Assembly: GCA_003996215.1 (NCBI GenBank)
Contig: QJPP01002925.1
Span: 16,075-80,074 of the forward strand
Reading direction: 5' to 3'
Length of the DNA stretch: 64,000 nucleotides
From: Jaltomata sinuosa
Taxonomy: Eukaryota > Streptophyta > Magnoliopsida > Solanales > Solanaceae
Shown: in pieces, positions 11,079 through 22,151 of the stretch
Position numbering within the stretch: position 1 is the stretch's first letter
Layout: each line of letters begins with the position of its first letter
Notes under the pieces: generated by a model
The model's input: the letters and a program-made list of their open reading frames with translations, nothing else
Told to the model about the DNA's origin: nothing
Databases searched by the model: none
Translations under genes and position numbers: made by a program

Positions 11079-13305
11079 ACATATATCAATTTATCCATCG
11101 TTCATCCCCAAACTATCTCTAAGGCAGAAGGAAAAGAATGAAACAGCCCTTAGAACCTTAACGCTCTACCATGAAAGTTTAGAAATAGCCTTACACAAAC
11201 CACTAAACTCTCAAATCCCCCGGGTGTACCCAAGCTCAACCAAAATTTAATTTGATTCTGCTCTGTCAAGGAATTTCTTTCTTCGAGCTGTACGAGACCA
11301 GTTAGATTAATCCTCCTCGAGTGTCCAAGAAATCTGGGGTCTCGTTGAAATACCAGAGCAAAATAATTCCAAGCATAACGGACCAAAACTTAATTCACAT
11401 GCTACAGTGCTGACAGCCGTTGACTTCTGCTATAGCGGAGGTCACAATAGCGATGTGTCAATTGCTTTGGTGTTTGACACGGCACAGAAAGTCGTAAAGC
11501 TCCCCAAAAGTGCTCATTTTACCACACACTTAAATTCCTGATGTTTCGAAATAACCCCTTCACGTCAACCTTCATAGCGAGAGTTTTACTTACCCGAATT
11601 CAATTCCAAAAAGTCTCCTGAACTCCTTTATGTCTTAGCTAAAAGGAAAGCTTAATACAAGACACGTTACCCAATCCTCACCCGAATTGCCCTAGATCAT
11701 ACCTTGCTCAGAAATTATCTGAGACTAGCCTAGCGTTAAAATTTGAACTCCTAACCCGAGAAAAATCTTAACCTGGGCAATTACACCCTAAACAATGATA
11801 TACCAAACATTATATTACCAAACACTACACCGTGTTTTCCCTTTGGGACTTCTACCTTATGACCCTTTTCACCCTTCCATGATCAACATATAAGGATAGA
11901 CCATCTAGAGTATAACCAATAACCAATACACCATTATGGATTTCATTAATGCAATAGATTTTCCACCATTTCCTTTTACCGCCCATGGATACTAATCCTT
12001 ATAATTCATGCACTAGCTCAACTAGCAATTTAAAATAATCCGGGAAAGAAAAATAAAACAGGGGAAAATAGGACAGGGATTATGCCCTGCCCATCCTGCT
12101 ATAGCAACTTGCACATCGCTATGGCGACCCCCAACAGTAGCAGCCCAGAAAATTTTCCATTTCTGTAAAATTCCCTCATTCCCCTTCCCTGTTTTCACAT
12201 TAACATATGAAATCACGTTATGGTCTTTAAATATAACCCCAAGACCAATCACAACTATGCCTAGTTGAGAATTTAGCACCACATTATTATAAAATCAGTT
12301 ATGAAATACCCCAGAACCGCACACAATATCACGTTCCCGCTATCGTCACTACTAGTTCCCCTTATTCATTCCTATGGTTCTCAACCAATCCTGACTGTCC
12401 CAAAACCGAAGCTTCCTTACAGTCATCAATTCCTTTTATCCCCTTACCATCTATACCAATGGTAAGTTTATACCCGAATGTAATACAAATCATTCCAATT
12501 AAAGCATATCACAATTTATCCTTAAAGCAAATCACAAACTTTAAATCCAGAATAAATTCAATGAAGTCACAATCATGAGTTACCACAAAAAATTTCTTAC
12601 CGCAATTCCCACTATCAATCAATAATAGCCCTTTTCCCCCATGGTTTCCAACCAAGTTCCGACTATCCTAAAATCGGAGTTTCCCCACAGTCGTAATTCA
12701 TTTTTCCTCAGCATCTTGATCAGTGATGAGCCCTTTTCTGAAAATCTATATGCAATTCTAACTCCACATACACACAACACTTAATCACACTCAATCATAC
12801 CAAGAATCAATTATAAATACCTTCAAACTCGCAATTTCATAACAAGATAACAATCATATACGAATCAGTGAATCATGCCAGCATTGTAATACACAAACAC
12901 ATCAGTTTCAAGCTACATAAAAATCACACCACAATAATTACTCTATATATGCCCCATGGATGACCCTTATCCAATCACTCATGCCTTACCACAGCCTCTC
13001 AGGACAGATACCAATTGGAACCTTCTCGATTCTAATCCTTCTTGCTTGTTTGTCGTACTCGGAGTCCAATGACATCCTTCACCTTGTTGAGATACTAATT
13101 GGAATCGAGAGATACCAATTGGACTCAACCCATACAAGCAAGTAACGAAACCGCACGAAAAGGAATGAAAGAAGAGAAGTGTTTCCTAGAATTCTTCATA
13201 GCTTCCCTAGGACTAGATGTGGACGTCAACACACTAATCTGCGGGACTCTATTCGACATTTTGCTCTTGTACTGGGAGATCGGTAACCTGGGATCTGATA
13301 CCATT
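11079..13305 (-). other. Element A interior: non-coding, mosaic
   Basis: No frame here encodes Gag or Pol. Positions about 11400-11780 resemble the start of the element C LTR (61130-61500), including the run from TTGACTTC through ACCCCTTCACGTCAACC, so the interior has taken up LTR material. Further palindrome copies lie near 11436 and 12100-12127. From 13001 to 13130 GATACCAATTGG occurs three times, once degenerate, in a leader also found in elements B and C. Confidence 0.65.
13291..13303 (-). promoter_or_regulatory. Primer-binding site (initiator tRNA-Met type), element A
   Basis: The minus strand reads TGGTATCAGATCC two bases from the right LTR. It matches the plant initiator tRNA-Met primer site (TGGTATCAGAGCC) with one difference. 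This fixes the element's orientation as minus. Confidence 0.75.
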
Positions 13306-14536
13306 TGTCACGACCTAATTATCGGGCTGTGCGGGCACCTACTCTAATCCACCTAGATATGAGAACCTTTACCACTCGAACCAACAGGCAATGCGGAAAA
13401 GAAAATAACTATTAAGTAAGTCCCTTTTATACATGAGAGATCCTTTTACAAATATTTGGAAAAACTTTATACAACAACTTTCGAAAAATAACAACCTTTA
13501 GAATTTGCGGAAATTTACTAACAATATAACACAACCTCCTAGAACCTAGTCTAAGCCGGTACAAGAGCTTCTACAAGATGAGCTTATAACATAAGATGGA
13601 CACAACTCCCATCATAGAAGGAAGTAGGAGCTGCTGGAAGATCACCGCAATCCTGAACCTGTGAAACATCACCAACCCTGCAACCAGACTATACCCAAAA
13701 AGGTATAGCAAGAGTAGAATCAGTACAAACACACGTACTGGTAGGCATCATCGGCTGACCCGAATTCACTCCTACCATTATATAAAAATCAAGATAAAAT
13801 ACACAAGGTAAATGCTTCACCCCTTTCAACATCACTTTTATCAATCCAATGTCCATGCATGTATTACCCTTCCCTTACCCAAGTCAACCACCTTGACTAG
13901 ATATTCAGACTTAACCCGGTTAACTGACCAACCAAACCACTTATACCCGTATTATTACTTACCAGTGCCCGGACCCTTCATGGACCTCTAGGACAACTTT
14001 CCATCCTGATTATAACAACCAACAACTACAACCCCAGACTTTCAGTCTTACTCCCAATTTACCAATCACATGAAAATCACCTAGCAACCATTAGCACCTT
14101 CAATGAAAACAAATGGAGTTACATCTAAATCCCTTTCTAATCACGAAACCCGGACTCTTCAAGGATCCTCTAACCACACCTTAGTGTTCAACAGGCTACC
14201 CGGTCTACACCAAGGCCAACTCCTAGTTGTCAATCACAAGCAATCCATGACCATCTTTGGTACACTCAATGACAACAAATTATTAATAAATAACCTCTTG
14301 TTCATAGTTCAGACCCAACCCGGATTCCCTTAACACTTTTATGTGTTAATATGACAAACTCGATCGACACCAAGACCAACTACTAACCAACATAATAACC
14401 TGGTCTACACCAAGATCAACTAATAACCAACATAATAATCTAGTTTACACCAAGACCAAACTAATAACCAACATAGTAACCTGGTCTATACCAAGACCAA
14501 CTAATAACCAATATAATAACCCGGTCTACACCAAGA

Positions 14537-16353
14537 CTACGGATCTCTAGTAACCCTTCTAATATGTTCGCCACGACTGGAACCACAACCCCAGTCTCTC
14601 AGTCTTCCTCTCAGTTTAACCACCGCGTGAAATCCACCTACCAACCCTTGCCACCTTTAATGACAACACTAGAGTTACATCTAATTTCCTTTACAACACA
14701 TGACCCGGACCCTCCAAGGATCCCCCTTAACCACCATTAGTGTTAACGAGCTACCATGGTCTATACCGAGACCGGCCCTTAGTCATTAATCACAATTAAT
14801 CCCCGACCATCTAGGCACACTCAAGACAATATATAAATATACGTAATTTACTGTCCTCTTTTACATATCCCAGACCCACCCCGAGATCCCTTCTAAACAA
14901 TACCTAAGTGTCAATGATCAACCCGGCCTAAACTAAGACCAACACAGCAGTTATACAACATCACCGGCCACTCAAGTACCACCAAACAATAGCACCTTTC
15001 AATAAACAACCTGGTCCACTCACGGAACCAATATCAGGTATTACATTCAGTAAAATAACCTGGTCCACACACGGACCAATAACAATCAATGTAATACAAA
15101 AGTCAACATGCAATATGCAATAAAGTAAACCCGTACCATGTGTGGTACCCGTGCCAACCAATTATTATACCCGTACCAGATGTGGTGCCCGTGCCAACCT
15201 TTTGTTATACCCGTACCAGGCGTGGTACCTGTGCCAACATTTGTCAATAACCACAGTCAATAGATGAACACACACAACTTGTAAAACCAATAAGCAAACA
15301 CCGTTTAACACAGACTGTAAATATGAACCTAGACATTCCACACAACTTTCCTAAGAAATATAAAGCATACAATCACTTAGACATGAGTACATGAATATAC
15401 AACATTCACAGAAAATCATAAGCCATCACCTACCACTTTTCAGGTACAACTACGAACCATCAATTCCCGTTCGAAGACTATTCCCCGGTTCACCCTTTTT
15501 GTTATAACATGTAACTAGCAATTTCCCCTTTTTATTTTAAACATACAAACAGGATACACGATTCCCTTCCTAACCTTAGCAAGACCACCGCTAAGCCTCA
15601 AGCCCTAAATATTCCTGAAACCCCACCTAGGAGTTTCCTATCCCTTTTTCCCGCATGCTTCCCAAGCACTTTCCCTGTTCCCCGAACCTTCCCGACATAC
15701 CAGTCCATCAACCCATCATTTTATGTCAACAAAATAAATAAGCTAACCACATAATACCATTCACAGAACCCACCGTTTACTCCGTACATCCTAGAAATAA
15801 TACAATAATTCCCGAATCTGCCAGACTCTGTGCCCGGATGCCTAAAACATAGATTCTCCATTTCTACTATACAAGGTAGGGAAAGTAAACAGGTCTAACT
15901 ACTCATAAAACCTACCCTAGGCACCAAGCAGCTGCAATGATGCATTTTCGGCTCCGTGGTTGCGCTCTCGGCTGAACCGTGATCCTGGAATATGCCGTTC
16001 AGCATCCCTTCAGCCAGGACCTCTCCTCATGATTTCCCAGCCTTGGAGCAGCATGGGAGAGTTTTTGGAAGAGCCCTCGTATGTTTCCCAACTTAGGAGA
16101 AGAGACTTTTTAATAAAATTCCATCACAGGCATTCTGCCTCCCGCATCCCTGCTATAGCGGTCCACCTTACCATGACAACGGTTCCACTATAGTGGAATA
16201 ATTTCTATAGCGGTGTGATGTCAGCCTGGATTCTTTTCAGAAATCAGAAATTTTCTCATGATGTCACCCTACTTACCCCGAATGAATTTTTAATCATTTT
16301 TCCCAAATTTACAAATCGGGAAGATTAACATAACGACGGACCTGGTCGTTACA
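14537..16353 (-). repeat. Element B left LTR, 5'-truncated on the plus strand
   Basis: It begins abruptly at CTACGGATCTCTAGTAACCC, which corresponds to about 20640 in the intact right copy. It then follows that copy through the GTACCAGGCGTGGTAC-type array (15131-15240) and a palindrome cluster (16152-16214) to GGTCGTTACA. The start abuts element A minisatellite sequence without a target duplication. Confidence 0.75.
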
Positions 16354-17421
16354 ACAGATACCAATTTATCCATCATTCATCCCCGAACAATCCTGAATAA
16401 AAACCAGGGAGAGAAACTAACCCGGGACTCTCATCCCCCCTAGTGACCGCATAATTATAGAACCTACGCAAGTTGTCAAACCTTCCTTTTACAAGTCTAA
16501 CCGACCCAAGGAAAACCTTCTACTATTACCTCACCTCGATGAAGAATTTACGAGCCTCACAAGGATATTTACACGTGTCCCCATCACAAGGGTACGGGAG
16601 AACTTTTCCCGTACCCAAAACTGACCAGTCATCCATTGTAGTGAATAATTCACCGCTATAGTGGTCCCGCTATTGCGATCAGCGGTTGACAGTAGAATAA
16701 AATTGGGGAGAAACGGATTTCTCCCCACATTCCACTCCAAACTACACTTTCTCTCCCGATTGTCCCACTCCTAATGTCAAAATTTCCAGGTAATAATCAT
16801 AATCTCCCTCTCCCTTACTCCCTTGCACGATTTTGTACTTGAATGTGGTAGAATTTTAGGAACTTGTAGCATATTTTGAAGTGGGTTTTGAACTTGAACC
16901 CCTTTGGTTGGAACTTTGTCGGATTCCCGAAGCATGGATGCTTCCCTTACGTTTACAATGCCTCCAAGGCGTTTTGGGCGTAAGGATTATACTAATGTGG
17001 GCCAAAAATGGGCCAAAAACGAGTGGGGAAGTGAAGGGTTCTTTCTTGAACAACAATGGTGATTCGGGAGAATTTTAGGGGTTATAATGCCCAATTGTTT
17101 GTAGAAAATGATAATGGGGTACCTTGGGTAGGTAGATGTGGACTTGGGATGACAAAAATAGAGTTTTAGACCAAGGGGCGCCATTGATGCACCCTTTGAA
17201 GGTCTGGGATGATGAAGACCGCTATAGTGGTAGGGCTCCACTATGGCGGTTCCGCTACAGCAGATATTTCACCGCTATACCGCAGACACACAACCCGCTA
17301 TAGCGGAAGTCCGCAAACCTGTGGCCTTCCCAAGCTACACTTAGAAAAAAATTTCCTCCCTTTTTGGTGTTCTATTACTCTTCTAATCCCGTCTACTTCT
17401 TACCCTTGCAGGATAAAACAC
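16354..17421 (-). other. Element B interior, non-coding part with palindromes
   Basis: No convincing gene was seen. Palindrome copies of the CCGCTATAGCGG type cluster at about 16650-16690 and 17219-17310. On the plus strand, TTACCCTTGCAG ends at 17411, just before the ATG of the captured gene. It looks like a splice acceptor, so that gene may have had an upstream exon here. Confidence 0.5.
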
Positions 17422-18596
17422 ATGGCCAAACAACAAGAGCATGATTATGACTATGAGCGATTCCCCGAGGAAGCTAGTCAGGAGAGGTTTAGAGATTACC
17501 GAAGATTCGGCTTCTGCAATGAGAGAGGCTGCCGAATGACTGGGATAGATGGAAAAGTGGCTGATTTCCACCGCCAAATTCGAGAGTTCGGGTGGGACAC
17601 TTTGCTAGTGGCTCCTCCTCCCGCGCTAACCGGCTGGGTGCGGGAGTTCTATGCCATCCTCCCTACGGTCTGCTGGAATGAGCCAAATTCTACCATCCGG
17701 CTACGAGGGGTGGACGTCCCCGTGGAAGCCAGGACCATTAATGAGGTGTTAGGGGTGCCCCACGTCTCTAATAAGGCGTATATGGCTAAGGTTTGGCTAT
17801 GGTACATGACTTGGCTAAGGGATACTCTGGTGGACCCCGCTTTCAGGGACAAGGTGTACTGGGTCAGCCCCGAGGGCGTCACGACTGTCTACTTCTCCTC
17901 CGAGGCTAGGAGGTGGCTGAACTTGGTATCACGGAGGATCCATCCATCGGGAAATCAAACCAACATGACCTATGCCCGAGCTTTGGTGATCGCTTATGCC
18001 ATGCAAGGGATCATCATGAATGTGGGGGAACAGATCATCTCGGAGTGGAAGAAATTTTATGGTGGTCATAGGAAGGGCCCTTATCTACCTGGGCTGGTTT
18101 CGAAGTTGTGTAGGTGAGCTGGTGTGCCTCAGGACCACACGGACTCAGATGTGACTATGGATGAGCCCTTTGACCCTGTCCGGGTGAAAGACATTTCCAA
18201 GAAGAAGAAGAAGATGAATGAGGCAGGGAGCAGTCAGCCGGTGGAGGAGGCTGATGATAATGAGGAGGATGATGACACTCCTGCCCCTTCCCAATCCCAG
18301 CCCAGCCCCCGATCTCTAGAGCCCAGCTGGAGGAAAATCTAGCAGTTGTCTGGAGGTTCATGGAGGATCCCAACGCCGGAGGCGCAGCCCCTCACCCATC
18401 CGCTCAGGAACTTGCAGCACTCCAAAGGGAGTTAGAAGAAGAGAAGAGGAAGAGATGCTCCCGGGACCGCATGTTTGCCCGGATGTGGAAGACCATCAAG
18501 GTCATGTTTTCTTGTGCTGCCCCAGGTCAGGAGCTCCCCACTCTCGAGCCCAAGGACGTGCAGGAGTTCCCCTTCTTGAGAGAGAATGAGGCCTAG
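17422..18596 (+). pseudogene. Putative plant transposon-domain protein, captured in element B
   Basis: The product starts MAKQQEHDYDYERFPEE. Its first 232 codons encode a domain I recognise as the putative plant transposon protein family (Pfam Transposase_32), seen in WVREFYAIL, VPVEARTINEVLGVP, ARRWLNLVSRRIHPSGN and NVGEQIISEWKKFY. The family's biochemical role is not established. An in-frame TGA at 18115-18117 interrupts the domain's end, and the frame continues as AGVPQDHTDSD. An acidic region follows, a one-step frameshift lies near 18300-18315 in a C-run, and a charged helical tail (about 18360-18590, LQRELEEEKRKR) ends at TAG 18596. It lies antisense to element B. The GC content is well above the flanks. 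It is a decayed capture rather than a gene the element needs. Confidence 0.72.
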
Positions 18597-19851
18597 GACT
18601 CCCCCCTCCCTCTCATTACTGACTTACTACTGCTTGGGTTGCCCCTGTTTGGGGCTTGTTTAGGACAATATTCCCCCTTTCCCCTTTTTCATTTTGGCAC
18701 GTGGATGCCCGTGTTAGACACTACTTTTCCTTTATTGCATATATTATATATATAGCACTGCTTTTCCTTGGTTTTACACAATGGTTTCGTAGTTGATACT
18801 TGTTTTTATCTTGTCCCCGGAAAGGAACAAAAACAGGGGAAAAATAGAGCAGCTCACTGCCTCGCTGCCCTCCGCTATAGCGGAGGGTCATTCCGCGATA
18901 GCGGTCTCGCTATAGCGGACATTTCACCGCTATAGCGGTCCGACGATAACAGTACAGAAATTCAATTTCCAGCTAAATGTACTCATCCTTTTTTCCGGTT
19001 ACAACTGTCCCAACCTGTAAGTCCCGCCATGGTCGTAAACCAATCTCAAGACCATTCCTGGCACTGAACGCATAAAAAATCAAATATAACACGTCATAAA
19101 ACATATCAAAATTTATAAGGGATTCACAACAATCAATTATTTTCCGGCATTACCTTCCCGTCATTATACGCTAATGACTCCCTTGTTCCCATGGTTCCCA
19201 ACCAAAATTCCGACTCTCCTGAAGCCGAAGCTCCCCTATAGTCGTAGTTACCAATCCCTTTCCATCTTAACCGATGACAAGCCCTTCTTAATACGTAGTA
19301 CCACCCTTTAGATCTAGACTTTTAACGGACTACCACAGTCTAAAGCACACAAATTTTTCCAGTCAATAACTCTCCGTAAACTCTACATGCACATTATTTA
19401 AAAGTCCCCACACATTCCAAATAAGTCACACAAGGTTGTACACACAACAATTCAATTTCAAGTCACAAAAAAATCAAATCCCAACCAATCAATTCACAAG
19501 TTTCACCCCTCATTCATACCACGAATGACCCTTAGCCGGTTATCCATGCTTGCCACAGCCTCTCAGGCCAGATACCAATTGGAACCCTCCCGGTTCTAAT
19601 TCCTCTTGCCTGTCCTGTCGTAACTGAAGTACGGAGACCTCCTTTACCTTGCTGAGATACCGATTAGAATCGAGAGATACCAATTGGACCCAACCCATAC
19701 AAACAAGTACGAACCACACGAAAGAATGAAAGAAGGGTGACAATTCCTAGAGTGCCTTATAGTTCCCCAAAGATTAGATGTGGACGTCAATACACCAATT
19801 CGTAGGACCCTATTCAGCACTTTGCTCTTGTACTAGGAGACCGGTAACCTA
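18597..19851 (-). other. Element B 5' leader region, non-coding
   Basis: A dense palindrome cluster stands at 18873-18945, with four CCGCTATAGCGG-like copies. The leader (about 19560-19850) resembles that of element A for hundreds of bases, including GATACCAATTGG at 19568 and 19678 and a conserved block next to the primer site. No gene was seen. Confidence 0.55.
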
Positions 19852-19864
19852 GGCTCTGATACCA
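19852..19864 (-). promoter_or_regulatory. Primer-binding site (initiator tRNA-Met), element B
   Basis: The minus strand reads TGGTATCAGAGCC, a perfect plant initiator tRNA-Met primer site, two bases from the right LTR. Confidence 0.88.
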
Positions 19865-19866
19865 TC

Positions 19867-22151
19867 TGTCATGATCCGACCTACCGGGCCATGCGGGCGC
19901 CTACGCTAACCACCTAGATAGATGAACCCTTACCACCCAACCAATAGGTAACATGAGGAAATTACGGTAAAACATTAGTCAACACATTTTATACATGAGA
20001 AATCTCTTGTTACAAACATGTTCAGGAAAGTAAATGACTTAACACTTGCGTAAAACCTTTACAACATTTTAAACCCCTCCCTAGGATCTAGTCTAAACAG
20101 GTACAAGAACTTCTACAAGATGACGCAAGGAGATAAAGGACCTAACTTCCTCCATGTAATCGAAAACAGAAGTTGTTGGAGACCCTCATCGCCGTGAACT
20201 TATGAAACATCACTAACCTACAACCAGACTATACCAAAAAGGTATAGCAAGAGTAGAATCAGTACAAACACACGTACTATAGGCATCATCGGTCGACCTG
20301 AATCCACTCCTACCATCACATAAGAAAACGGGAAAGAATGAATGTAATTTGCATAGCTTGATTTCCATCCCCCAACATTCTTTCGCTTCCAACTCCCTCA
20401 TTCTCAAGACTTTCTAGTCACGTTAACCTTAGACTCCCCAAGTCAACTAGTCCTGGGCTTCCCAAGTCTCAATATTCTAGACTTCCCAAGTCACCTCACC
20501 CTTCACCGATATCCATGTCCACACCTGGACTACCCTTCCCTTACCTAAGTCCACTGTTCTAACTTTACTTCAGACTTAGCCCGGCTAACTTTCCAACTCC
20601 ACCTATTATATTCGTAACATTACCCACCAGGGTCCAACCCTCTACGAATCTCTAGTAACCCTTCTAATATGTTTGCCACGACTAGAACCACAACCCCAGA
20701 CTCTCAGTCTTCTTCTTAGTTTAACCACCACGTGAAATCCACCTACCAACCCTTCCCACCTTTAATGACAACACTAGAGTTACATCTAATTTCCTTTACA
20801 GCACATGACCCGTACCCTCCAAGGATCCCCCTTAACCACCCTCAGTGTTAACGAGATACCATGGTCTATACCGAGACCGGCCCTTAGTCATTAATCACAA
20901 TTAATCCCCGACCATCTAGGCACACTCAAGATGATAATATATATAAATATACGTAATTTACTATCCTCTTTTACATAGCTCGGACCCACCCCGAGATCCC
21001 TTCTAAACAATACCTAAGTGTCAATAATCAACCCGGCCTAAACCAAGACCAACACAGCAGTTATACAACATCACCGGCCATTCAAGGACCACCAAACAAT
21101 AGCACCTTTCAATAAATAACCCGGTCCACTCACGGAACCAATATCAGGTATTACATTCAGTAAAACAACCCGGTCCACACACGGACCAATAACAATCAAT
21201 GTAATACAAAAGTCAACATGCAATATGCAATAAAGTAAATTCGTACCAGGCGTGGTACCCGTGCCAACCAATTGTTATACCCGTACCAGGCATTGTACCC
21301 ATGCCAACCAATTGTTATACCCATACCAGGCGTGGTACCCGTGCCAACCATTTGTTATATACGTACTAGGCATGGTACCCGTCCCAACCATTTTTCAATA
21401 ACCACAGTCAATAGATGAACACACACAACTTGTAAAACCAACAAGCAAACACCGTTCAACATAGACTGTAAATAGGAACCTAGACATTCCACACAACTTT
21501 CCTAAGCAATGTAAAGTATACAATCACTTAGACATGAGTACATGAATATACAACATTCACAGAAAATCATAAGCCATCACCTACCCCTCTCCGGGTACAA
21601 CTACAAACCATCAATTCTCGAATCTTCCATACTCCGTGCTCGGAGGCCTTAAACAGGATACTCCATTGGAAAGTAAACAGGTTTAACTACTCATAAAACC
21701 TAGCCTACCTAGGCGCCAAGCAGCTGCAATAATGCATTTTCGTGCTCCGTGGTTGCGCTCCCTGCTGAACCGTGATCTTGGAATCTGCCGTTCCACGTCC
21801 TTTCAGCCAGGACCTCTTCTCCTCACGATTTCCCAGCCTTGGAGCAGCATGGGAGGATTTTTGGAAGAGCCCTCGTATGTTTCCCAACTGAGGAGAAGAG
21901 ACTTTTTAATAAAATTCCGTCATAAGCATTCTGCCTCCCGCATCCTCGCTATAATGGTCTGCCTTACCGTGAGCGGTTCTGCTATAGCAGAATAATTTTT
22001 TCTATAGCGGTGTGATGTCAGCCTGAATTTTTTCCAGAAATTAGAAATTTTCCCATGACGTCACCTTACTTGCCTCGAATGAATTTTTAATCATTTTCCC
22101 AAAATTTACGAAATTGAGAAGATTAACATAACGACGGACCTGGTCGTTATA
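19867..22151 (-). repeat. Element B right LTR, complete
   Basis: It runs from TGTCATGATCC to GGTCGTTATA, about 2.3 kb. Both ends have drifted by a transition from the family termini TGTCACGA and GTTACA. It contains the GTACCAGGCGTGGTAC array (21240-21390) and a palindrome cluster (about 21945-22008), followed in element sense by an A/T-rich TATA-like TTTTATTAAAA (about 21906-21916). Confidence 0.8.

Larger units (their letters stand above)
14537..22151 (-). mobile_element. Element B: LARD-like LTR element with captured gene
   Basis: It is inserted in the right LTR of element A. The right LTR (19867-22151) is complete. The left LTR (about 14537-16353) lacks its first 770 bp or so, so the left junction is a deletion and the target duplication is lost. 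A perfect initiator tRNA-Met primer site beside the right LTR gives minus orientation. The LTRs end GGTCGTTACA (left) and GGTCGTTATA (right). The 3.5-kb interior has no gag or pol, but carries on the opposite strand a broken gene with a putative plant transposon domain. Overall design and leader match element A. Confidence 0.78.

Noticed and set aside
11150..12282. Short minus-strand open frames in the interior of element A as possible gag or pol
   Set aside because: None shows a gag, protease, RT or integrase motif. Much of the segment matches LTR sequence of element C.
17209..17421. Upstream extension of the captured gene's open frame to 17209
   Set aside because: The residues before the Met encoded at 17422 come from the CCGCTATAGCGG palindrome region and an acceptor-like pyrimidine tract, and do not look like protein.
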